From assembly GCF_004761975.1 (NCBI RefSeq), contig NZ_RQII01000039.1, positions 1 through 56,877 on the forward strand: a stretch of 56,877 nucleotides of DNA, in the 5' to 3' direction. The stretch comes from Planococcus koreensis. Lineage in GTDB: Bacteria > Bacillota > Bacilli > Bacillales_A > Planococcaceae. A program made the translations under genes and the position numbers. The notes beneath the pieces were generated by a model, which saw only the letters and a list, made by a program, of their open reading frames with translations, was not told where the DNA came from and did not search any database. The first letter of the stretch is position 1; every line of letters starts with the position of its first letter. Shown piece after piece: positions 50,527 to 56,877 of the stretch.

Positions 50527-51249
50527 ATGGCACAATCATTATCAGGGAAAATCGCATTTATTACCGGAGCGGGGAAAGGCATCGGCCGGGCATCAGCGCT
50601 CGCACTTGCAAAAGAAGGGGTGCATATCGGCTTGATCGCCCGCACCGAAGAAGACTTGAAAAAAACGGCGGCAGAAGCTGCGGCCCAAGGCGTCAAAACG
50701 GCTTATGCGCTTGCGGACGTATCCGACCTCGGACAAGTGGAACAGGCGATTGCAAAATTAACGCAGGAACTTGGAGCCGCCGATATTTTGATCAATAATG
50801 CCGGCATCGGCAAATTCGGTCCGCTACTGGAAATTGCACCGGAAGACTGGAAGCAAGTCATCGACGTCAACTTAATGGGCATGTTCTACGTGACGCGCAC
50901 CGTGCTGCCCCAATTGATCGAAAAAAACGGCGGCGACATCGTCAATATCTCTTCGATGTCCGGCTTGAAAGGCGGCGCAGGGTCCAGCGCGTACAGTGCG
51001 TCGAAATTTGGCGTTCTCGGGTTGACGGAATCGTTGTCGCAGGAAGTGCGCAAGCACAATATCCGCGTATTCGCATTGACGCCGAGCCGCGTCATCACGG
51101 ATTTTGGCGGCAGCAGCCAGAAGCCAGCAGACAGCGACGAGAAATTCATGCAGCCGGAAGACATTGCCGAGTACATCGTGGCCCAGCTGAAGCTGCACCC
51201 GCGCATATTCATTCCATCGTCAAGCCAGTGGGCAACCAATCCGTTTTGA
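50527..51249 (+). CDS. Short-chain dehydrogenase/reductase (3-oxoacyl-ACP reductase-like)
   Basis: This 240-residue Rossmann-fold oxidoreductase has the cofactor loop [10 protein letters not shown], the NNAG motif in [12 protein letters not shown], catalytic Ser in VNISSMSG and the YxxxK pair in [11 protein letters not shown]. The arginine after the second strand (LIARTEEDL) favours NADP(H). It reduces a ketone or oxidises an alcohol; the substrate is unknown. The ATG at 50527 is preferred since AGAGGGGA abuts the ATG at 50521. It leads an operon with two SRPBCC genes and a zinc-ribbon gene. Confidence 0.88.
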   Translation: MAQSLSGKIAFITGAGKGIGRASALALAKEGVHIGLIARTEEDLKKTAAEAAAQGVKTAYALADVSDLGQVEQAIAKLTQELGAADILINNAGIGKFGPLLEIAPEDWKQVIDVNLMGMFYVTRTVLPQLIEKNGGDIVNISSMSGLKGGAGSSAYSASKFGVLGLTESLSQEVRKHNIRVFALTPSRVITDFGGSSQKPADSDEKFMQPEDIAEYIVAQLKLHPRIFIPSSSQWATNPF

Positions 51250-51294
51250 TGGCGAAAATCCGCTGAGAAACAAGCCAGGGAGGATTTCAAGAAT

Positions 51295-51750
51295 ATGGTG
51301 AAATGGAAAGAGGAAATCATCATCGACCGCGATATCGACAAAGTCTGGCTGTTGTTCCAAGACCGCAGCATCCAGAAAATCATGCCGAAGATCCACAGCC
51401 ATGAACTTTTGGAAGGGCATAACGACCAAGCCGGTGCGAAACACAGCCAAAGCTATTACGAAGGCAAACAGCTCATGAGCTATGTGGTCGACACAAAAGC
51501 ATATACGGACCTGCCGGAGCTCAAAGAACGTACGGTCGAGTTTTTGATGGGGCAGTCGATTGTCGTGAATTATGCCTATCGCCTTGAAAAACTGGAAGCG
51601 GGGAAAACCCGCTTCATTTATTCGGGCTTTAATAAAGGGCTTACGGCCTCAGCGAAAATGATGCTTCTTGCCGGCAGCAAAAAAAGCCGGCAAGCGACAG
51701 CCCGGACGTTCATGGAGCGGGTCAAAGACGAGGCGGAGAAAATGGCATAG
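51295..51750 (+). CDS. SRPBCC-family protein, first of a tandem pair
   Basis: This 151-residue helix-grip protein begins MVKWKEEIIIDRDIDKVWLL and contains RSIQKIMPKIHSHELLEGH and AGKTRFIYSGFNKG. It is clearly paralogous to the next gene (shared W-K layout at the N-terminus, IQ-IMPK and GAKH-Q motifs, and T-RF-Y-G near residue 110). A hydrophobic pocket is expected; the ligand is unknown. GGGAGG is about ten bases before the ATG. It sits 45 bases after the SDR gene, which suggests the two act on the same small molecule. Confidence 0.82.
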   Translation: MVKWKEEIIIDRDIDKVWLLFQDRSIQKIMPKIHSHELLEGHNDQAGAKHSQSYYEGKQLMSYVVDTKAYTDLPELKERTVEFLMGQSIVVNYAYRLEKLEAGKTRFIYSGFNKGLTASAKMMLLAGSKKSRQATARTFMERVKDEAEKMA

Positions 51751-51779
51751 GCAAGACAGGCCGAAAAGGGGGCAATGGG

Positions 51780-52244
51780 ATGATTGAATGGAAGCAAAAG
51801 CGCATCATCGATGCCAATATCGAGACGGTATGGGACTTGTTCAGAGACGACAATATCCAGCGGATCATGCCGAAGCTGGAAAAGCACCAGCTCGTCGAAA
51901 AACGGGAAGATCAAGTCGGTGCCAAGCACCAACAGACTTACCGCCAAGGCAGCCGGCTGGAGACGTATATCGTGGAAACGGTGGCTTACCAAGACACGCC
52001 GGATGAAAAAGTGAAGCAATTGCATTTTGTGCTCGCTAACCTTTTCGAAGTCGATTTGCAGTTCAGGCTGCAGAAAATCAGTGAACAACAGACACGCTTT
52101 GTCTACGAAGGGTCGAACCGCGGCACGAATCTCGTGGGGCGGACGATGCTGAAGATGGGCGGCACAAAAAGCAATATGGAAACCGTCAACGAGTTTATGG
52201 ACTTGGTGGAATCGGAAGCGGTGAAAAGGGAGAGAAACCGATGA
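51780..52244 (+). CDS. SRPBCC-family protein, second of a tandem pair
   Basis: The 154-residue paralogue of the preceding protein begins MIEWKQKRIIDANIETVWDL, with DDNIQRIMPKLEKHQLVEK, GAKHQQTYRQGSR and QQTRFVYEGSNRG at matching positions. Divergence between the two is considerable, so the duplication is old or the two have separate ligands. GGGGGC lies before the ATG, 30 bases after the first copy. It overlaps the next gene by four bases (ATGA), which ties translation of the four-gene operon together. Confidence 0.82.
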   Translation: MIEWKQKRIIDANIETVWDLFRDDNIQRIMPKLEKHQLVEKREDQVGAKHQQTYRQGSRLETYIVETVAYQDTPDEKVKQLHFVLANLFEVDLQFRLQKISEQQTRFVYEGSNRGTNLVGRTMLKMGGTKSNMETVNEFMDLVESEAVKRERNR

Positions 52245-52441
52245 GGCAATGCCCGGAATGCCGAGGCGCAATGGCTGAAGATCTGAAAGTTACGATCAAA
52301 GGCGCCATGTACGGCTTGAAAATCACCCGGAAAAAACGTGGATTATTCAATAACGCCACAGCGGAGCCGAAAGCGGCTGTCTGCAGCAATTGCGGAGCGG
52401 TGGCGTTTTACGTTGAAAACCCTGACGATTTTCGGGAATAA
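52241..52441 (+). CDS. Small zinc-ribbon protein
   Basis: This 66-residue protein has two cysteine pairs, CPEC at residues 4-7 and CSNC near 48-51, a zinc-ribbon pattern. Between them lies a basic stretch (YGLKITRKKRGLFNN). Such proteins are annotated as nucleic-acid-binding or scaffold proteins, without known function. It overlaps the SRPBCC gene by four bases. No terminator is obvious just after it. Confidence 0.78.
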   Translation: MRQCPECRGAMAEDLKVTIKGAMYGLKITRKKRGLFNNATAEPKAAVCSNCGAVAFYVENPDDFRE

Positions 52442-52486
52442 TGATTTAAAAAACGTAAATGTATTAAACTACTTAAGGATAATACA

Positions 52487-52570
52487 ATGAAAATCAAAAA
52501 CGTAACAAGAAAAAACAGCGGAAAACGCAAATGGGTTTTTAGTGTATGGACGAAACCAAATAGCTTTTGA
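52487..52570 (+). CDS. Possible 27-residue basic peptide
   Basis: An ATG with AAGGA seven bases upstream starts MKIKNVTRKNSGKRKWVFSV and ends TKPNSF. It is strongly basic with two Trp. It could be a genuine small gene, a remnant, or chance. Its position between an operon end and the Yip1-family gene does not decide. I do not recognise the family. Confidence 0.3.
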   Translation: MKIKNVTRKNSGKRKWVFSVWTKPNSF

Positions 52571-52607
52571 GCCGTAAATAGAGAGAGAACTTTTAGGGGG
52601 AGATCCA

Positions 52608-53261
52608 ATGATCGACATAACTGAAAAGCACGGAACAGAAAGAGTAAACCCGTTCACCGCTGTTTGGCTGCAGACGCGCAAAGCTGCCCGCTTTGTTATT
52701 GAAGAAAAGTCCACAGGATTTGCCATTATGCTCATTATGCTTTCAGGCATCGGCAGCGGCTTGATGGGGATGCAAAGTTCAGGAGGCGGCGCAGGCATGG
52801 CCGGCTGGCAGATATTTTTGCTTACGATCATTCTCGGGCCAGTGGTCGGATTCGCGAGTGCCGCTTTCTTGTCCGCATTGTATTTGCTCGTCGGCAAACT
52901 GTTCAATGGGACAGCGACTTATATCGAAATGTTCAAAGCGGTTGCGGTTTCAATGATTCCGTATGTCTGGATTGCACCGATTTTATTGGCATGGGCGACG
53001 CTCGCACCGGCTACATATTTCGCTGATCCACTGGCGGAAACCAGCACTGGGGAAGGCTGGGGAACACTGATTGTCCTTGGCACGCTATCATTCATCCTGT
53101 CTATCTGGGGTATCATCATCCAGAGCAAGGCGATTGGGGAAGCGCACCGGTTCAGCAGCTGGAAAGGCTTTGCGACGGTGTTGATCCCGGCGATTGTCAT
53201 TGGCGTCGTCATCGTTGTTGTGATTATTTTGTTCGTGATGCTATTTGCTGCCGCGTTGTAA
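52608..53261 (+). CDS. Yip1-family membrane protein
   Basis: This 217-residue protein has a polar N-terminal segment with WLQTRKAARFVIEEKSTGFA and five hydrophobic segments (about 40-60, 65-95, 118-145, 165-190 and 195-217). The pattern of a soluble start and a bundle of five helices, with AFLSALYLLVGKLFNGTATY and EMFKAVAVSMIPYVW, matches bacterial Yip1-domain proteins. Their function in bacteria is not established. RBS AGGGGG lies before the ATG and a terminator follows directly. Confidence 0.82.
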   Translation: MIDITEKHGTERVNPFTAVWLQTRKAARFVIEEKSTGFAIMLIMLSGIGSGLMGMQSSGGGAGMAGWQIFLLTIILGPVVGFASAAFLSALYLLVGKLFNGTATYIEMFKAVAVSMIPYVWIAPILLAWATLAPATYFADPLAETSTGEGWGTLIVLGTLSFILSIWGIIIQSKAIGEAHRFSSWKGFATVLIPAIVIGVVIVVVIILFVMLFAAAL

Positions 53262-53265
53262 GCTG

Positions 53266-53291
53266 AAAAGAAGGCTCAGGCCTTCTTTTTT
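53266..53291 (+). terminator. Terminator after the Yip1-family gene
   Basis: AAAAGAAGGC (53266-53275) pairs with GCCTTCTTTT (53280-53289), with more T following. Confidence 0.9.
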
Positions 53292-53630
53292 TATGGAAAG
53301 AAAAAGTACATGTAGGATATTACATAAGGTATTTACTGAATAAAATTCAAAACAAGCAACCAAGAAGGCAAACCGTGAAAATCGATCCGCTATTTAGCGC
53401 ACAAGTTCAAGTGTAGCAAAAGCGCACAGTGGAATCGATGATAAATAAGCGTTCTTTTAGCAAAAAAATCTGTTGGTGCTGTCATCATGTGGTAGAAGGA
53501 GGGAAGCGCTATAACAGCTTATTTTTGCTATACTAGAGGAAAGGACTTATTATTCAGTTAATTGGAAGGAATGTTAAATGGGTTAATTCCGTGTAATCGA
53601 TTAGGTGAATTTGGTAGTAATGAGCTTTTA
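53292..53630. other. Intergenic region without a supported gene
   Basis: AT-rich spacer. A GGAGGG at 53499-53504 has no start codon at a usable distance. TATACT at 53530-53535 could be a -10 but lacks a clear -35. No palindromic operator was noticed. It leads into the tandem repeats at 53631. Confidence 0.35.
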
Positions 53631-53710
53631 TGCGCGCTCAGCGGAATTTACGAGCGTTCAGGAGAATTTACGAGCGTTCAGCAATATTTACGCGCGTTCA
53701 GAAGATTTGT
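53631..53710. repeat. Four tandem 20-bp repeats
   Basis: Units at 53631, 53651, 53671 and 53691: TGCGCGCTCAGCGGAATTTA, CGAGCGTTCAGGAGAATTTA, CGAGCGTTCAGCAATATTTA and CGCGCGTTCAGAAGATTTGT. The core GCGYTCAG is kept in all four at exact 20-base spacing. The array ends four bases before the ribosome site of the kinase gene. Twenty is not a multiple of three, which argues against a coding repeat. Confidence 0.8.
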
Positions 53711-53726
53711 GGTAGGAGGTGGGACA

Positions 53727-55733
53727 ATGTTGGTCTATTTGCGTATTTTCATCGAAATAAGTCTCATACTGCTGTTCATTTTTTACGTCAGCGGCCGGCT
53801 GATCGGCTCCAAGGTCCATGTCGTCAAACGCCTGCTGTCGGTGATTCTGGGTGTCAGCCTGACATCGCTCGTCTATTGGTATTCCTATCTGCGTTTTACG
53901 GATTATTTTGAACAGGGCTTTTTATCCGCTGTGACCGATGCCAGTACGCTGATTTGGATCGGCAGCATGCTGATGATTTCGATGCTGTTCTTCTTGTTCT
54001 TCGAGCTTTTTGAAGCGAACGGTTTCGGCGGCAGCGGTGCGACGCTGACGAGCCGCGTGTTTTTCTTGAAACGCTTGCTGCATCTTTGGCGCCGCCAGAA
54101 GCGGTTGAGCAAAGTGCTTGAAATTGCGGTGAAAAACGGCATTTCCAGCACGTTCCACTACGCACGCCACCGCGAAAACGAACGGCAATTGGCCATCGCT
54201 TTGCGCAGGACGCTCGAGCAAAGCGGCGGCATCTTCATCAAGTTCGGGCAAGCGCTGTCAACGCGTTCCGATCTTTTCCATCCCATTTTTATCGAAGAGC
54301 TCGGAAAATTGCAGCAGAACGTCGTACCGTTGACCGCCAAGCAAGTGAAGGAAGTTCTCCATAAAGCGCTGCCCGAGACGTTTGATGAGGTTTTTGAGTC
54401 TTTTAGTATGGAACCCTTGGCCGCAGGGTCAATCGGCCAGGTACACCGAGCCGTGCTGCGGAAAAACCGTGATGAGGTCGTTGTCAAATTGCTGCGGCCG
54501 GACGTCTCGACAATCATGCGCGACGATCTGGACATCCTGGTGGAGTTTGCGGAATGGGTGGCATTGAAATCGACATGGGCATCGAATATCGGCTTCCGGG
54601 AGCTTGCCATCGGGTTCGCCAATGCATTGCGGGAAGAAATCGATTTTGAAATTGAAATACGCAACACGATCCAAATCGGCAACATTCTGGCGAAAAGTCC
54701 ATACACCGTGAAAGTGCCGCACGTTTACCGCGAATACAGCAATTATAATTTAATCGTCCTTGAGTATTTTAAAGGCAAGAGCATTCCGAAAGGCAAAGAA
54801 GTTTTTGAGCAGTTCCAAATTCCGCAGCGTGATTTCTCGCGGACGGTGCTGTTCTCGTATTTGGAGCAAATGCTGTTCGCCGGCATTTTTCATGCCGATC
54901 CGCATCCTGGCAACATTTTCATCGACAGCAGGGACGGCTTGCCGGTGCTGCTGGACTTCGGGGCGGTCGGCCGCCTGGCCAAAGTGCAGCAGGAAGCTTT
55001 GAATTTATTCGTCATCGGCGTCCAGCAAAACGATGCAGAAATCATCTACGATGCTGTCACGGACCTTGTGGAAGACAGCAAGGACATCGACCGCCAGAAA
55101 TTTGAACAGGCGATCGGGCAGATTTTGCTGCGGGTGTCATATGTCGACCGCATTTCAACCGATGAACTGATCCATTCCATTTTTGATGTCGTACGGGATT
55201 TCGGCCTGTCGTTTTACCCGTCTGTCGGCATTGCATTGCGGGCATTGATTACGCTTGACGGCACCTTGCACACAATCGACCCCGGATTCGATATGTTCAC
55301 CGAAGCGAAAACATTCGCAAAAGAGACGAAAACCGCGATTTTGAAAAAGCCGTTCCGTGAACCGCGCGAAGTCAAAGAACGCATTGAAGAAGAATTGGCG
55401 CTTATCATACCGGAATTGAAGAAATTTCCGAAACGTGTGGATCACCTGCTGCGAAAAGTGGAGGGAGGGCGCATCATTCTGCACCACGACATCTTTTCGG
55501 ACAAATCGAATGCCCATTTCGTGGCGCTGATGTTTTCCCGCTTCATCCTGTTGATGACAGGCATTACGTTCGGCATCGTGTCATCTGCTTTGCTGGCGAT
55601 TGCCCAGTTTATCGATACGGTGTACGCCGTTTACTTGAACACAGCCGCCTATACCGGCTTGTTCCTGTGCGTGATTCTTTTGGTGAGGCTGTCCATCCAA
55701 GCTGTCCGGGACATGAAAAACGATCGCTTGTAA
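53727..55733 (+). CDS. ABC1/UbiB (AarF)-family atypical kinase
   Basis: This 668-residue protein has an N-terminal membrane part with three or four hydrophobic segments (about 5-22, 33-55, 73-100), then the UbiB kinase-like domain: FIKFGQALSTRSDL (KxGQ motif), MEPLAAGSIGQVHRA (A-rich loop), VVVKLLRP (Lys), EIDFEIEIRN, FHADPHPGNIF and LLDFGAVGRL. The C-terminus ends with two hydrophobic helices. Family members support quinone or isoprenoid lipid metabolism through an ATP-dependent activity. The ATG at 53727 follows GGAGG; a longer reading would run through the tandem repeats and is rejected. Confidence 0.9.
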   Translation: MLVYLRIFIEISLILLFIFYVSGRLIGSKVHVVKRLLSVILGVSLTSLVYWYSYLRFTDYFEQGFLSAVTDASTLIWIGSMLMISMLFFLFFELFEANGFGGSGATLTSRVFFLKRLLHLWRRQKRLSKVLEIAVKNGISSTFHYARHRENERQLAIALRRTLEQSGGIFIKFGQALSTRSDLFHPIFIEELGKLQQNVVPLTAKQVKEVLHKALPETFDEVFESFSMEPLAAGSIGQVHRAVLRKNRDEVVVKLLRPDVSTIMRDDLDILVEFAEWVALKSTWASNIGFRELAIGFANALREEIDFEIEIRNTIQIGNILAKSPYTVKVPHVYREYSNYNLIVLEYFKGKSIPKGKEVFEQFQIPQRDFSRTVLFSYLEQMLFAGIFHADPHPGNIFIDSRDGLPVLLDFGAVGRLAKVQQEALNLFVIGVQQNDAEIIYDAVTDLVEDSKDIDRQKFEQAIGQILLRVSYVDRISTDELIHSIFDVVRDFGLSFYPSVGIALRALITLDGTLHTIDPGFDMFTEAKTFAKETKTAILKKPFREPREVKERIEEELALIIPELKKFPKRVDHLLRKVEGGRIILHHDIFSDKSNAHFVALMFSRFILLMTGITFGIVSSALLAIAQFIDTVYAVYLNTAAYTGLFLCVILLVRLSIQAVRDMKNDRL

Positions 55734-55766
55734 AGATTGGTGCTCGATGATGCCAATAAAACCTCT

Positions 55767-55796
55767 AAAAAACGCATTCATTTGAATGTGTTTTTT
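55767..55796 (+). terminator. Terminator after the UbiB-type gene
   Basis: AAAAAACGCATTCA (55767-55780) pairs with TGAATGTGTTTTTT (55783-55796) with one G-T pair. Confidence 0.9.
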
Positions 55797-55798
55797 AA

Positions 55799-55827
55799 TT
55801 GTTAAAGTCAACCATAATAGGTATGAT
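55799..55827 (+). promoter_or_regulatory. Promoter of the MarR-GNAT gene
   Basis: TTGTTA (55799-55804), a 17-base spacer and TATGAT (55822-55827). Confidence 0.5.
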
Positions 55828-55870
55828 GAAAGAAATGGATTTTTCAGAAAATTATTGTGGGGGTTTAATG

Positions 55871-56827
55871 ATGAATAACTTGAAGCAAATCGAGGAAATC
55901 CGGAAATTCAACCGCTTTTACGCGAATGTCCTTGGCAAAATCGACCAGGAAATCTACCAGCAGCCATATCCGTTGGCAGAAGCACGTGTTTTGTCGGAAC
56001 TCCATGCGCAAAAAGGCGCGACGGCTTCAGAAATACGCGAAAAACTGGGGCTGGACCGGGGCTATATCAGTCGTATGCTGCAAAAATTCGAAGACAGCGA
56101 ATTGATTTTCAAGCAGCAATCAGCCGATGATAAACGCCGCATTTTGCTGGGATTGACCGAAAAAGGCGAAGAAATCCACCAGCAGCTCGTGAAAAACGCC
56201 AATCTAGGCGTCAGCAAGATGGTCGCCGCGCTGTCAGAACGCGATTTACTGAAACTGACCGCCGCTATGGAAACGATCGAAAGCCTGCTGCAGGCCCAGC
56301 AAGTCCCTGATAAAATCATCATACGGCCATATGGTCCTGGCGATGCCGGTTACATTGCGCATCTGCACGGTACGCTGTATGGCAATACGCATCAATTCAG
56401 CCATGATTTTGAATTCTATGTGGTCAAAGGCTTGGCAGAGTTTATGGCCGATCCAAGTGGCGGCCAGTTATGGATCGCTGAAGTGAACGGTGTTGTTGCC
56501 GGATCCATAGCAATTGCAAAAGCTGGAGACCATACTGCGCAATTGCGCTGGTTTATTATGGATGAAGAGTTCCAAGGGTTGGGCATCGGGAAAATTCTGA
56601 TGGAGACGGCAATCGACTTTTGCCGCGAGCAAGGCTATCAGCATGTATTCCTGTGGACGGTCAACATCTTAGAAGCTGCGCGCTATCTGTATAGCAAATA
56701 CGGTTTTAAGCTAATCGAGCAAAAAATGAACACAGATTGGACTGCAGACGAGTTGACGGAAGAACGTTGGGATCTGGAGTTGGAACCGATCAAGGCATTG
56801 TCTGCAGAACGCGATGTGCAGGATTAA
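55871..56827 (+). CDS. MarR-GNAT fusion regulator/acetyltransferase
   Basis: This 318-residue fusion has an N-terminal MarR winged HTH (about 1-145) with PLAEARVLSELHAQKGATAS, REKLGLDRGYISRMLQKFE and the wing DDKRRILLGLTEKG. A GNAT acetyltransferase domain (about 160-305) follows with IIIRPYGPGDAGYIAHLHG, LRWFIMDEEFQGLGIGKILM (acetyl-CoA pyrophosphate loop) and NILEAARYLYSKYGFKLIEQ. It may sense or modify a small molecule while controlling genes. The ATG at 55871 is seven bases after GGGGG; 55868 is also ATG. The window ends 50 bases later. Confidence 0.9.
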   Translation: MNNLKQIEEIRKFNRFYANVLGKIDQEIYQQPYPLAEARVLSELHAQKGATASEIREKLGLDRGYISRMLQKFEDSELIFKQQSADDKRRILLGLTEKGEEIHQQLVKNANLGVSKMVAALSERDLLKLTAAMETIESLLQAQQVPDKIIIRPYGPGDAGYIAHLHGTLYGNTHQFSHDFEFYVVKGLAEFMADPSGGQLWIAEVNGVVAGSIAIAKAGDHTAQLRWFIMDEEFQGLGIGKILMETAIDFCREQGYQHVFLWTVNILEAARYLYSKYGFKLIEQKMNTDWTADELTEERWDLELEPIKALSAERDVQD

Positions 56828-56877
56828 GCGTGGATGCTCAAGAATCGTGATAAATAGCAGCAAAAGTCAGAAGAAGG

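Noticed and set aside
53562..53726. N-terminal extension of the UbiB-type protein
   Set aside because: Would translate the 20-bp tandem repeats with no ribosome site; GGAGG before 53727 marks the true start.
1..56877. CRISPR array, prophage, integrative element or tRNA
   Set aside because: No regularly spaced direct repeats with unique spacers, no integrase, transposase or phage structural genes, and no cloverleaf-like sequence were noticed.

Overview
The window reads as chromosomal DNA of a low-to-moderate GC Gram-positive bacterium of the Bacillales, most likely a Planococcus-like member of the Planococcaceae. The reasons are strong AGGAGG-type ribosome binding sites, sigma-A promoters with TTGAAA/TATAAT-like boxes, many stem-plus-T-run terminators, CcpA (cre) sites, HPr with both His15 and Ser46, lipoprotein-type solute-binding proteins, and Bacillales families (YuiD-like, DUF2294, Hol-Tox, YesN/LytS). 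The genus is inferred from gene content only. No rRNA, tRNA, CRISPR array, prophage or insertion sequence was seen.

Layout. 1-9480 is a sugar-uptake and sensing island. It holds a ChvE-type binding lipoprotein, an ATPase broken by a one-base deletion and a permease. These are followed by a XylFII-like extracytoplasmic sensor, a LytS-type kinase, a YesN-type AraC regulator and a second binding protein of XylF type. 9600-12940 carries a nucleotidyltransferase, a macro-domain protein with an HTH-like C-terminus, a flavodoxin-fold protein and a vWA protein. 13000-17500 has a serpin lipoprotein, an OmpR-type two-component system and a TetR regulator that is probably translated from a leaderless mRNA. 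17700-29950 is mostly housekeeping: a ZIP transporter, a MscS-like channel, a Na+/H+ antiporter, an arylamine N-acetyltransferase, an acetamidase, YuiD, TVP38, an SGNH hydrolase and CstA. 30000-33270 is a GntR-controlled FAD-dependent 2-hydroxyacid dehydrogenase plus a BASS-family transporter. 33400-42250 holds a methyltransferase, a DUF2294 protein, RtcB, a HAD phosphatase, two metallo-beta-lactamase-fold proteins, a decayed DUF4260 gene, a second ZIP-like transporter and NAD(P)H-hydrate dehydratase.

42380-48240 is the PTS core: ptsHI faces fruR-fruK-fruA across a shared regulatory region. Two pairs of 10-bp direct repeats lie exactly 50 bp apart in it, one pair on each promoter, and a cre box sits between the -35 and -10 of the fru promoter. 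fruK is broken by a one-base deletion. 48400-56877 has an AI-2E family permease, an NTF2-like protein, a type I toxin-antitoxin module, an SDR/SRPBCC operon, a Yip1-family protein, an ABC1/UbiB kinase preceded by four 20-bp tandem repeats, and a MarR-GNAT fusion regulator.

The best candidates for something undescribed are the type I toxin-antitoxin locus at 50.1-50.4 kb (a 27-residue Hol-Tox peptide with its Shine-Dalgarno in a hairpin, 5'-3' mRNA pairing and a convergent antisense RNA), the phased operator architecture between fruR and ptsH, and the nucleotidyltransferase/macro/vWA cluster. The two single-base frameshifts, both in sugar-catabolism genes, should be checked against reads before biology is inferred from them.
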